Shown piece after piece: positions 43,554 through 52,064 of a stretch of DNA of 64,000 nt. The notes beneath the pieces are model-generated. The model was given only the letters and a program-made list of their open reading frames with translations, was not told the DNA's origin and ran no database searches. The stretch covers positions 1 to 64,000 of the forward strand of contig CAZXFF010000004.1 of NCBI GenBank assembly GCA_964640305.1, written 5' to 3'. The position numbers and the translations under genes were made by a program. Within the stretch, counting starts at the first letter, position 1, and every line of letters starts with the position of its first letter. This DNA is from Coprenecus sp964640305. Its GTDB lineage: Bacteria; Bacteroidota; Bacteroidia; Bacteroidales; UBA932.

Positions 43554-44459
43554 ATGATAACAAGTTTTGAACAAATTTACGAAATCCTGCGTTCCAAGAC
43601 CAGAAAACGTCTTGTGGCCGCATGGGCAGTTGACGATCACACCATTACAGCAGCTTACAAGGCTGTGCAGCTCGGTATTGTAGATGCTACTCTTGTAGGT
43701 GATGTAAATATGATCAAGGACGTATGTGCCAAAGAAAAGATAGACCCTTCTGTATTCACTATTATCCACAATGACAATGAACTGAATTCCATAGCGCAGG
43801 CAGTCGGTATGGTCAGGGACGGACAGGGCGATATCCTTATGAAAGGACTTTGCTCAACCGACAAATACATGAGAGGAATCCTTAACAAGGAAAGAGGTCT
43901 CCTCCCTCCCAAAGCCGTACTAAGCCATGTATGCGTAATGAAGAACCCCAACTACCATAAGATGATAATCCTCGGGGATATGGCGGTTATTCCTCTGCCT
44001 GACCTGAACCAGAAGGTGGCCATAACCAAATATCTTGTGAATACGGCAAGGGCTCTTCAGATAGACAAACCGAAAGTTGCCATTATAGCAGCTACAGAGC
44101 AGATGCTGCCTGGCATGCAGGCTTGCGTGGATGCTGCCATCATTTCAAAGATGATTGACAGAAAGGCAATCCCCAACTGTGTGGGTGACGGTCCTCTTGC
44201 GCTGGACGTAGCTATTTCCAAGGAAGCTGTTGAAATCAAGAAGCTTGCAAGTCCTGTTGCAGGGGATGCAGATTGTCTTGTTTTCCCCAACATTGAATCC
44301 GCAAACGTATTCTACAAGGTGAATTCCCAGCTTTGCAACGGTGTACAGCAGGCAGCAATCGTTGCGGGAGCAATGGCTCCTTGTGTGCTTTCATCACGCG
44401 CCGACAGCATTGATACAAAGTTGAACTCCATAGCACTGGCTGCCCTTACTGCTAAATAA
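43554..44459 (+). CDS. ptb: Phosphate butyryltransferase (Ptb-like)
   Basis: The 301-aa protein belongs to the PTA/PTB family by length and motifs (ILMKGLCSTDKYMRGILN, GDMAVIPLPDLNQK, VGDGPLALDVAIS, LVFPNIESANVFYK). The short length and its place directly before a butyrate kinase gene favour Ptb over Pta. It would convert butyryl-CoA and phosphate to butyryl phosphate and CoA. A branched-chain or acetyl substrate cannot be excluded from sequence alone. It sits 23 nt after ackA and 11 nt before buk. Confidence 0.88.
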   Translation: MITSFEQIYEILRSKTRKRLVAAWAVDDHTITAAYKAVQLGIVDATLVGDVNMIKDVCAKEKIDPSVFTIIHNDNELNSIAQAVGMVRDGQGDILMKGLCSTDKYMRGILNKERGLLPPKAVLSHVCVMKNPNYHKMIILGDMAVIPLPDLNQKVAITKYLVNTARALQIDKPKVAIIAATEQMLPGMQACVDAAIISKMIDRKAIPNCVGDGPLALDVAISKEAVEIKKLASPVAGDADCLVFPNIESANVFYKVNSQLCNGVQQAAIVAGAMAPCVLSSRADSIDTKLNSIALAALTAK

Positions 44460-44470
44460 CGACAGTACTG

Positions 44471-45541
44471 ATGAAATATATCTTAGCTTTAAATCCCGGT
44501 TCGACTTCTACGAAAATTTCCCTGTACGAAGGGGAAAAAGAGGTATTTACAAAGACTTTGCGCCATTCTGCAGAAGAACTGGCTCCGTATGATAATGTTA
44601 TAGAACAGTATGAGTTCCGGCTCAAAACCATAACCGAAGCCCTGAAAGATGCAGGTATAGATCTGTCGGATCTCAGGGCAGTGGTAGGCAGAGGAGGGCT
44701 CCTCAGACCCATCCCGTCCGGGACATATGAAGTGAATGAGCGGATGATCAAGGATCTCAGCAGTGCCTGCTACGGAGAGCATGCAAGCAATCTCGGTGGA
44801 ATCATTGCTGATGCCCTTGCCAGGAAGGCAGCCAACGGATGCCGTGCATTCATTGCAGATCCGGTCGTTGTCGATGAACTCAGTGACGTGGCAAGGATAG
44901 GCGGTCACCCCATGTTTCCCAGACTCTCCATATTCCATGCACTCAACCAGAAGGCAATAGCCAAACTCTATGCGAAGCAGGCAGGAGTCAGCTATGAATC
45001 CCTGAATCTCATCGTTGCTCATATGGGCGGCGGAGTTTCCGTGGCGGCACATTCGAAGGGAAAGGTTGTGGATGTGAACAATGCCCTGTACGGGGAAGGT
45101 CCATTCAGCCCTGAACGTACCGGAGGTATCAGTGCAATGCAGGTGGCCGATGTATGCTTCAGCGGCAAATACACGTTGGCGGAAGTGAAGAAAATCATTT
45201 CTGGCAAGGGAGGGGTAGTTTCACATCTCGGAACCAACTCATTCATAGAGGTTGAGAACAGAGTGGCTGCAGGAGACGAAAAGGCGCGTCTTATTACCGA
45301 TGCATTCAATTACAATGTTGCAAAGGCCATCGGAGGAATGGCTGCTGCTCTGTCCGGGAAAGTGGATGCTATCATCCTTACAGGAGGCATTGCCTACGGA
45401 AAGGAAATGATGCGGCAGATTACAGACATGGTTTCTTTTATCGCTCCGGTCAAAGTTTATCCTGGAGAGGATGAAATGGCGGCATTGTCAGGTAATGCCC
45501 TTTCTGTGCTGGAAGGCAGGGAAAAAGTAAAAGAATATTAG
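44471..45541 (+). CDS. buk: Butyrate kinase
   Basis: The 356-aa ASKHA kinase starts KYILALNPGSTSTKISL and has the butyrate kinase motifs VVGRGGLLRPIPSGTY, GGHPMFPRLSIFHALNQK, HMGGGVSVAAH and ILTGGIAYGKEM. It makes butyrate and ATP from butyryl phosphate. With ptb upstream it forms the terminal Ptb-Buk route known from clostridia and some gut Bacteroidales. The genes for making butyryl-CoA are not in the window. The stop overlaps the convergent cstA by 4 bp. Confidence 0.94.
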   Translation: MKYILALNPGSTSTKISLYEGEKEVFTKTLRHSAEELAPYDNVIEQYEFRLKTITEALKDAGIDLSDLRAVVGRGGLLRPIPSGTYEVNERMIKDLSSACYGEHASNLGGIIADALARKAANGCRAFIADPVVVDELSDVARIGGHPMFPRLSIFHALNQKAIAKLYAKQAGVSYESLNLIVAHMGGGVSVAAHSKGKVVDVNNALYGEGPFSPERTGGISAMQVADVCFSGKYTLAEVKKIISGKGGVVSHLGTNSFIEVENRVAAGDEKARLITDAFNYNVAKAIGGMAAALSGKVDAIILTGGIAYGKEMMRQITDMVSFIAPVKVYPGEDEMAALSGNALSVLEGREKVKEY

Positions 45542-46983
45542 AATCTAAGAGTTTTGCCTTTCTTTACTTTGTAGAGGAAGAAAGCAAAAACCAGAACTGC
45601 GAGGGTTATTCCTGTTATGTAACCGGTGTTTACAGGCAGGGATAGCCCTCCTGCCTTATATGGAGCTACCATTATATAACTTATACAGATGAAAGTTATG
45701 AACACTGCAGGCAGTGACATCATAAGGTGATTTTTGCCGTTCCTGGCAAGATAAGCGGAGGCTGTCCACAGTACAACGCATGCAAGGACCTGGTTGCCTA
45801 TACCAACGTATTTCCAGATTACGGAGAATTCAATATGGCAAAGCAGGAATGCGGCGGCAAACAGGGGTACCGATACCAGCAGTCTGTTCCTGATCGGTTT
45901 CTGGTCGAAACGCAGTCCGTCTGCAATGGTGAGCCTCAGGCTCCTGAAGGCTGTGTCCCCGGAGGTGATGGGGCAGACTACTACCCCGAGTACAGCTATT
46001 ACAGCTCCGACTTTGCCCAACCAGCTCTTGCATATCGTATCTACTATTATTGCCGGAGTCATGCCTCCGTCAGCAGCGGTGTTCAATCCTTCCGGACCAT
46101 TGAAGAATGCCATCGCAGCGGTAGCCCATATCAGAGCGACTATGCCTTCAGCGATCATTGCTCCATAGAATACAGGGCGGCCGTATTTCTCGTTGCCCAG
46201 ACACCTGGCCATCATAGGGGACTGAGTGGCATGGAATCCCGAAATAGCTCCGCATGAGATGACAATGAACAGCATCGGTACAAGGATGTTGGAATCAGGG
46301 TCGGAATGGAAATTCCGTAATGTGTCAGGTGTAAGTTCAATCATCGAGATTTCTCCTGTCGCCCCTTTCCATACCATTACTGCTCCTACGGCAATCGCCA
46401 TGAAAATCAGCAGACCTCCGAATATCGGATATATCCTTCCGATGATTTTGTCTATCGGCAGAAGGGTGGCGAGGATATAATATCCGAAGATGATATAGAG
46501 CCATATGCGTTTGTCCATCGAGGTCAGACTTGCAATCAGGTCGGCAGGACCGGTAACGAAAGAAACCCCTACCGCAATGAGGAGAAACGATGTGAATCCT
46601 ATAAGTACAGCCCTCATTCCTTTTCCCAGATACTTTCCTACCAGGTCGGGAAGGCTCATCCCGTTGTTCCGTATCGACAGCATGCCTGAGAAATAATCAT
46701 GCGCAGCTCCCATAAGTATACATCCGAGGACTATCCATAGATATGCGGCCGGACCATATGCCGCCCCCATGATAGCACCGAAGATAGGCCCAAGGCCGGC
46801 AATGTTCAGGAACTGGATAATGAACACCCTCCACGGGCTCATCTCCTTGTAGTCTATACCGTCAGACATTGTTGAGGATGGGGTAGGGCGGGCCGGATCT
46901 GCACCGAAAAACCTTTCTACAACTTTACCGTATATTATGAATCCTAGAATAAGGACTGCGAGAGCAATAAAGAATGTAATCAT
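45538..46983 (-). CDS. cstA: Carbon starvation protein CstA-family transporter
   Basis: The 481-aa membrane protein has about 13 hydrophobic segments and the CstA motifs FFGADPARPTP, FIIQFLNIAGLGPIFGAIMGAAYGP and GAAHDYFSGMLSIRNNGMSLP. Studied CstA proteins take up pyruvate or peptides when carbon is short. This is the shorter form found in many Bacteroidota. Its position tail to tail with the acidogenesis genes may only be chance, but a pyruvate carrier beside acid-producing genes would make sense. Confidence 0.92.
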   Translation of the reverse strand: MITFFIALAVLILGFIIYGKVVERFFGADPARPTPSSTMSDGIDYKEMSPWRVFIIQFLNIAGLGPIFGAIMGAAYGPAAYLWIVLGCILMGAAHDYFSGMLSIRNNGMSLPDLVGKYLGKGMRAVLIGFTSFLLIAVGVSFVTGPADLIASLTSMDKRIWLYIIFGYYILATLLPIDKIIGRIYPIFGGLLIFMAIAVGAVMVWKGATGEISMIELTPDTLRNFHSDPDSNILVPMLFIVISCGAISGFHATQSPMMARCLGNEKYGRPVFYGAMIAEGIVALIWATAAMAFFNGPEGLNTAADGGMTPAIIVDTICKSWLGKVGAVIAVLGVVVCPITSGDTAFRSLRLTIADGLRFDQKPIRNRLLVSVPLFAAAFLLCHIEFSVIWKYVGIGNQVLACVVLWTASAYLARNGKNHLMMSLPAVFITFICISYIMVAPYKAGGLSLPVNTGYITGITLAVLVFAFFLYKVKKGKTLRF

Positions 46984-47022
46984 TGTTAGGGATTTTGAGG
47001 GTACAAAGTTATAAAATAATGG

Positions 47023-47030
47023 TAAATTTG
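47023..47030 (+). promoter_or_regulatory. -7 element directly before the MATE gene
   Basis: TAAATTTG matches TAnnTTTG and ends 4 nt before the ATG at 47035, which would give a leaderless or nearly leaderless mRNA. No -33 box is seen at 19-21 nt. Confidence 0.45.
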
Positions 47031-47034
47031 CACC

Positions 47035-48402
47035 ATGAATTCAAGAATCCCAACGGAACTCGGAACCGAAAAAATTTCCAGACTTCTGAAGCAGTATGCA
47101 TTCCCGGCTATCATTGCCATGACTGCTTCTTCTCTATACAATATGGTAGATGCCATATTTATCGGTCACGGAGTCGGCCCTTATGCCATTTCCGGCCTGG
47201 CGCTTACCTTCCCGTTTATGAACATGGCTGCGTCTTTCGGTACACTTGTAGGTGTCGGGGCATCGACTCTGGCATCCATGCTGCTCGGACGCAAGGACTA
47301 CACAATGGCCCAGAAGGTTCTTGGAAACGTAGTCATACTTAACATGATAACAGGGATAGCCTTTACTGTCCTTGCCCTTCTTTTTCTGGATCCCATACTT
47401 TGGTTCTTCGGAGCAAGTGAAAACACCATATCATATGCCAGGGACTATATGGAAATAATACTTCTGGGAAATGTGATTACGCATGTATATTATGGTCTCA
47501 ATTCTCTGTTGCGGTCATCGGGACACCCGAAGACTGCAATGACGGCTACAATCGTTACCGTCATCCTGAATGCGGTACTTGACCCTCTTTTTATCTTTGT
47601 ATTGGATATGGGAATAAGAGGGGCGGCTATTGCAACAATACTTGCGCAGACTGTTTCCCTTATATGGGTAGTAAGGATTTTTACCGACAAGTCCAATGTC
47701 ATACATTTCAGGAAAGGCATTTTCAGACTTGACAGGAAGATAGTCAAGGATTCCCTGGCTATAGGTATGGCTCCGTTCCTTATGAATTTTGTGTCCTGTT
47801 TCATTATAATTTTCATCAATGCCCGTCTTAAGGAGTACGGAGGGGATCTGGCGATAGGAGCTTACGGAATAGTGAACCGTATAGTTTTTGTCTTCATTAT
47901 GGTAGTCATGGGACTCACGCAGGGAATGCAGCCGATTGCCGGTTATAATTTCGGAGCGAGGCAAATGTCCAGGGTCCTGGAGGTCCTGAAAAAAACAATG
48001 CTTTATGCGTCTGTGGTGATGACCTCCGGATTTATCGTCTGTGAATTGTTTTCCAGGTCGGTGGTCCAGATCTTTACAACCGATGAACTTCTGATGGAAT
48101 ATTCGGCCAAAGGCTTGAGGACAGTGGTGATAATGTTCCCGATTGTGTCATTGTCCATGGTAATCGGCAACTTTTTTCAAAGTATAGGGAAGGCCAAGGT
48201 GTCCATATTCATATCCTTGTCCAGGCAGCTTATATTCCTCCTGCCTTGTCTGTGGATTCTCCCGCTCTTCTTTGATATACATGGGGTATGGTACAGTTTT
48301 GCCGTATCTGACTTTCTTTCCAGCATCGTATCGCTTGCTATAATTTTGAATTTCATAAAAAAACATCAGAAGGAGTATGGACTTGAAAAGCAGCAACAAT
48401 AA
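47035..48402 (+). CDS. MATE-family multidrug/toxin exporter
   Basis: The 455-aa protein has 12 hydrophobic segments in two homologous halves. MATE motifs include PAIIAMTASSLYNMVDAIFIGHGVG, GVGASTLASMLLGRKD and ALMNAVLDP-like VILNAVLDPLFIFVLDMG. It resembles the DinF/NorM-like group that exports drugs or metabolites with Na+ or H+. Specificity is not readable. The last 26 bases overlap the start of the cytidylate-kinase-like gene, so the two are likely translated together. Confidence 0.92.
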   Translation: MNSRIPTELGTEKISRLLKQYAFPAIIAMTASSLYNMVDAIFIGHGVGPYAISGLALTFPFMNMAASFGTLVGVGASTLASMLLGRKDYTMAQKVLGNVVILNMITGIAFTVLALLFLDPILWFFGASENTISYARDYMEIILLGNVITHVYYGLNSLLRSSGHPKTAMTATIVTVILNAVLDPLFIFVLDMGIRGAAIATILAQTVSLIWVVRIFTDKSNVIHFRKGIFRLDRKIVKDSLAIGMAPFLMNFVSCFIIIFINARLKEYGGDLAIGAYGIVNRIVFVFIMVVMGLTQGMQPIAGYNFGARQMSRVLEVLKKTMLYASVVMTSGFIVCELFSRSVVQIFTTDELLMEYSAKGLRTVVIMFPIVSLSMVIGNFFQSIGKAKVSIFISLSRQLIFLLPCLWILPLFFDIHGVWYSFAVSDFLSSIVSLAIILNFIKKHQKEYGLEKQQQ

Positions 48403-49024
48403 TTTTGCCATTTGCATAGGACGTCAGCTTGGCAGCGGAGGCCGGGAGATTGCACGCATTATATCCCGGAAGATGGGCATTGCATATTATGACAAGGAAA
48501 TAATAACCTTGACAGCAAAGGAAAGCGGCCTTGCTCCCGAATATTTTGAACAGGCCGATGAAAAGCATTCCACTCCGGTAATAGGATGCTTTTCTGAAAC
48601 AGGAATGCCGTATTACTGTTTCGGCAGAGTAGGGGGCTCTTCGGCATACCTGAGCAATGACCATCTTTTCAATATCCAGAGCGAGACAATAAGGAATCTG
48701 GCATCGAAAGGTCCATCCGTATTCGTAGGAAGATGTGCAGATTATATTCTTAGGGAAATGCCCCGTTTGCTTTCTGTATTCATAACGGCTAATATGGAAT
48801 GCAGGATAGAACGTGTGTCCGGGTATTTCTCGATAACTGAGGAAGAGGCTGCCTTGAAAATCAGGGAAAGTGACCGTAAGAGGGCAGAGTATTACAATTA
48901 CTATACCTTCAAAAAGTGGGGTGATGCATCATCATATGATTTCTGCCTCAATTCATCGATTATGGGTATAGAAGAAACAGCAGACAGGATAATAGATATC
49001 TGCAATGAGAAGATACTGAAGTAA
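48377..49024 (+). CDS. Cytidylate kinase-like family protein
   Basis: The 215-aa P-loop protein has GRQLGSGGREIARIIS (an N-terminal nucleotide-binding loop of the type seen in cytidylate kinase-like proteins), YYDKEII, and a lid region with RKRAEYYNYYT. It belongs to the Cytidylate_kin2-type family, which differs from Cmk itself; the true Cmk is probably elsewhere. The substrate is therefore uncertain. It overlaps the MATE gene by 26 bp and ends 4 nt before the convergent SDR gene. An AAGGAG sequence stands right before the ATG, too close to be a standard ribosome site. Confidence 0.85.
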   Translation: MDLKSSNNNFAICIGRQLGSGGREIARIISRKMGIAYYDKEIITLTAKESGLAPEYFEQADEKHSTPVIGCFSETGMPYYCFGRVGGSSAYLSNDHLFNIQSETIRNLASKGPSVFVGRCADYILREMPRLLSVFITANMECRIERVSGYFSITEEEAALKIRESDRKRAEYYNYYTFKKWGDASSYDFCLNSSIMGIEETADRIIDICNEKILK

Positions 49025-49028
49025 TCCA

Positions 49029-50492
49029 CTATATGTCCCGGTCAAATACTTGTGCGAAGAAGGGATTCCCTTTGGCAATTTCGCTGAAGTTCCATGCGTT
49101 ACCTGAGGACTTGTATTCAGGAAGGCATTCAGGGCACCAGTGACCGCCTTTAAGAATGGTGTTGGGTGTCATTCCGAAGACATGGCCGAACTGGCACTTC
49201 CATTTAAGAGGTGTATGCAGATTCCCTTTCTGCATCGTCTCCGACAGGCATTCACCGCCTCTGAAGGCTGCAGCCTTTTTCATGTCGTTGATGTCAAGTT
49301 CCTCTACGGGTTTGGTCTCGTCATACCCATGGTCACACAGGGTAGCATTCCTGGGGTCGTCATCCGGACGTGATACATCGAACCTGTCCCATCCAGGGAT
49401 GGCTTTCCAATTTTCCAAAGAACCGAAAGAAGCATTTATCCTTTCCGTAAGATTGTTCCTGACCCAGTACAGGCAGCCCAACGGATTGGTGGAACAGAGT
49501 CTTTTCATGAATGCCTTTATGAGGAAAGCCGGGGCTAAAGGTGCAAGGGAGAAATACCAGGGAAGCTGCTTTTTCATACGTTCGAAATATTCCTGGGCAG
49601 TAACCCCTTCACGGAAATGCAACATGTCTTCCAGCCTGTCTGCGTCCAGATACCATTCTCCATGGAAGTTACGTGTCGCAAACCAGTTAGGTTCGAAGAC
49701 CTTTTCCACTTTTGGACAATGTATGGACTCGAGCAGAAGTTTTTCGAACTCGTAGTTGGTGAGTCTGAAAGTATCACCGCTGCTGAGGTTATAGAAACCC
49801 CTCCAGAATTCTTCCGGGACATCTTCCTCACATGCATTGGCCAATACACGGCCGGAGTCTTCTATTGTACTCCATTCCAGTACACCTTTAAACGGAACGT
49901 GGAATGCAATAGGGTCATTCGCCTTTTTTAGCAGATCAGCATACAGCATGCCGCTCTGGCGTATGGATACCCATTTATTCAGACCGGATTCGGCAAATTC
50001 AAGTTCTGCAAGGCATTTGGATACCGAATAATAATCGAATATACTGGTATAGATCGGATCTCCGCAACGTCCCCAATGGTACGGGGGAAGGTGGTTCCCC
50101 ACCTGAGCTACAGAGCCGATATATATGACTCCGATCCTGTCAGGGTCCGGCTGTGCCTTTACCGCCTTGACAATATTCTTGGCAGCCAGGACATTCACTT
50201 TCATTGTCTTTTCAGGGTACATGTCCGCCATCGGAGATACCATGCCTCCGACATGCAATACATAATCAGCACCATTGACGCCTCTCAGGACATCTTCATA
50301 TGAAGTAAGATCCCCCCATATGATTTTCAACTCCGGGATATTGCTGAACTTCGCAAGTTTCTTCCGGTTTTTTTTACCGGGCCTTGCGAGAATGACTACA
50401 TCGAACCTGTCCCTGCGATTAAGCAACTCTGCAAGGGTACTGCCACCCATGTTCCCGGTAGCACCTGTGAGGAATACTGTTTTTCTTTCCAT
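49029..50492 (-). CDS. NAD-dependent epimerase/dehydratase fused to a C-terminal zinc-ribbon domain
   Basis: The first about 330 residues form an extended SDR: TGATGNMGGS nucleotide loop, GDLTSYED, IYIGSVAQVG, and the YYSVSKCLAE catalytic Tyr/Lys motif. The last about 130 residues hold a Cys/His set, KCQFGHVF...HWCPEC, that should bind one zinc. This tail may bind nucleic acid or protein, but its role is unknown. The gene starts 1 nt after the second FKBP gene and is the last of a four-gene leftward operon with an NrnA-like enzyme. The substrate of the SDR part is not predictable. Confidence 0.85.
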   Translation of the reverse strand: MERKTVFLTGATGNMGGSTLAELLNRRDRFDVVILARPGKKNRKKLAKFSNIPELKIIWGDLTSYEDVLRGVNGADYVLHVGGMVSPMADMYPEKTMKVNVLAAKNIVKAVKAQPDPDRIGVIYIGSVAQVGNHLPPYHWGRCGDPIYTSIFDYYSVSKCLAELEFAESGLNKWVSIRQSGMLYADLLKKANDPIAFHVPFKGVLEWSTIEDSGRVLANACEEDVPEEFWRGFYNLSSGDTFRLTNYEFEKLLLESIHCPKVEKVFEPNWFATRNFHGEWYLDADRLEDMLHFREGVTAQEYFERMKKQLPWYFSLAPLAPAFLIKAFMKRLCSTNPLGCLYWVRNNLTERINASFGSLENWKAIPGWDRFDVSRPDDDPRNATLCDHGYDETKPVEELDINDMKKAAAFRGGECLSETMQKGNLHTPLKWKCQFGHVFGMTPNTILKGGHWCPECLPEYKSSGNAWNFSEIAKGNPFFAQVFDRDI

Positions 50493-50493
50493 T

Positions 50494-51531
50494 CTAACTT
50501 TCTTCTTCTTCTTCTACCAATTCATCACTCGGCTCTACGTACAGTTCGAAACATAAAGGGACGTAGCCCGGTATGTTTCCGCTGCCACTGGAACCGTAAC
50601 CCAAATCCTGATAGAAAATCACAATGGCTTTCTCACCGTAATTCATCATGTTCAGGGCTTTGGAAAAACCCTTGACAAAACTGTTGCCTTCCAGTGCATC
50701 CTTTTCTTCTGTACGGTGTTGGAAAGATATGGTAGCGTATGCTTCGTTTGTCTTGTCATACATCCTGTACCGTTTGGCCGTATCCGCAATATTCGTGTCG
50801 AAAACATTGTAGTTCAAATATCTGCCGACGTATCTGGCGGTCAGGAATTCCGAGTCTTTCAATGTATCCTCAGGGTGGGTCTCTGTTTTGCAGAAGAAGA
50901 AGCCGTATTCGGTAGTGTCCGCCAAATCAGTGAATTTCGGGTAGTACTGTGCAGCGAACTTCCTTATCTCATCATATTGGTACTGATCGAAATCATTGAT
51001 GACCTGAATAAGCTCGATGTCATAGATTTTCGATGCACCGTCACCGGAACTGATGAAGTATCCGTCATTTTCTTCATTGAGCTGTTTAGACGGCAGAATC
51101 GCCATGATCTTTCCGCCGGCCTTCATTTTCGTCAGGATTTCCCTTAGTCCATTGGAGCACTCCGGCATATACCATACGACAGGTTCATAATATCCGGAGG
51201 TCTCATAAGTTCCGAGCTGTTTTGCAACACTGTCGTATGATGTCTCGATATAAGATCCGCTAAGGTATGTTATACTGTATCTTACCAGAACATACGATGT
51301 GTCATGCGGCACAATTCCAGTCCCGGGAATGGAATCGAGCAGGTAAGTGCCGGAGTCAAGACGGGTGGCGTCAGGATGGTATTTCTGGATATATGCATTC
51401 AGAATCCTTTCCTGAACGGAATCCGTACTTTCTTCCAATTCCTGTGCGCATGAGGTTAAAAACAGCAGCGAGGCTGCAATGAAAACCGTGATATAAATAA
51501 ATGTGTATTTCATATTCATCTTCATTTTCAT
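50494..51531 (-). CDS. FKBP-like lipoprotein with two degenerate domains
   Basis: The 345-aa protein has a lipoprotein signal with Cys28 in FLTSCAQ. Two FKBP-like parts can be seen: residues about 60-190 (DTSYVLVRYSITYL...GLREILTKMKAGGKIMAILPS) and about 195-335 (EFLTARYVGRYLNYNVFDT...FVKGFSKALNMMNYGEKAIVIFYQDLGYGSSG). Aromatic residues of the prolyl isomerase pocket are poorly kept, so chaperone or structural work is more likely than catalysis. The ATG overlaps the stop of the upstream FKBP gene. It ends in a run of Glu. It should sit in the envelope. Confidence 0.8.
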   Translation of the reverse strand: MKMKMNMKYTFIYITVFIAASLLFLTSCAQELEESTDSVQERILNAYIQKYHPDATRLDSGTYLLDSIPGTGIVPHDTSYVLVRYSITYLSGSYIETSYDSVAKQLGTYETSGYYEPVVWYMPECSNGLREILTKMKAGGKIMAILPSKQLNEENDGYFISSGDGASKIYDIELIQVINDFDQYQYDEIRKFAAQYYPKFTDLADTTEYGFFFCKTETHPEDTLKDSEFLTARYVGRYLNYNVFDTNIADTAKRYRMYDKTNEAYATISFQHRTEEKDALEGNSFVKGFSKALNMMNYGEKAIVIFYQDLGYGSSGSGNIPGYVPLCFELYVEPSDELVEEEEES

Positions 51532-52064
51532 TGATTCTTTATTACCTTGTCAATCCATATCTCGAAAGCAAGGGCTGATAATCGGGGAATATTGTAAACG
51601 GCGTCACTGTAGAATCCGTATTGTGCTGAAAACAGGATTACACAGTGCTCGCCCTCTTTTGTGCCGGCCAGTCCGTTTTCGAGCCCTACGATTATGGACC
51701 CTTTTTCAAACGGAATCTTCATTACGGAAAAATCAGGGTCTGTAATTTCAAATCCGCTCTGTATGGCAACTTCCTCTACATTCGTGGCAAAGAGTGTACT
51801 CGGGGATGAAGTGAAAACATACCCGGCATAGTAGAAATAAAGGGAATCTCCATATTCCAGCACTTTGGCAGACGGGTTCAATGCTTCTTCCACAATGACC
51901 CTGTTGGAACCGTTGTTGCGTACCAACGGATAGTCTTTCAATGTACTTGCTATATACGAATCTATCGCAGCCTCCTGATTTGCAATTGTCAGGGCCTTGT
52001 CATCCTTTGTGCATGCGGCACATAGGACAATGACCGTTAATATGGTCGCAATATTCCTCTTCAT
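51528..52064 (-). CDS. FKBP-type peptidyl-prolyl isomerase-like lipoprotein
   Basis: The 178-aa protein has a lipoprotein signal with Cys18 (VLCAAC). One FKBP-like domain spans about residues 60-175, with GDSLYFYYAGYVF, a hydrophobic core GLENGLAGTKEGEHCVILFSAQYGFYSD, and LAFEIWIDKV. It resembles the FKBP-type lipoproteins of Bacteroidota, some of which (for example GldI in gliding flavobacteria) help envelope protein folding; gliding is not implied. The ATG overlaps the stop of the nrnA-like gene and its own stop overlaps the next ATG, so translation is tightly coupled. Confidence 0.85.
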   Translation of the reverse strand: MKRNIATILTVIVLCAACTKDDKALTIANQEAAIDSYIASTLKDYPLVRNNGSNRVIVEEALNPSAKVLEYGDSLYFYYAGYVFTSSPSTLFATNVEEVAIQSGFEITDPDFSVMKIPFEKGSIIVGLENGLAGTKEGEHCVILFSAQYGFYSDAVYNIPRLSALAFEIWIDKVIKNQ

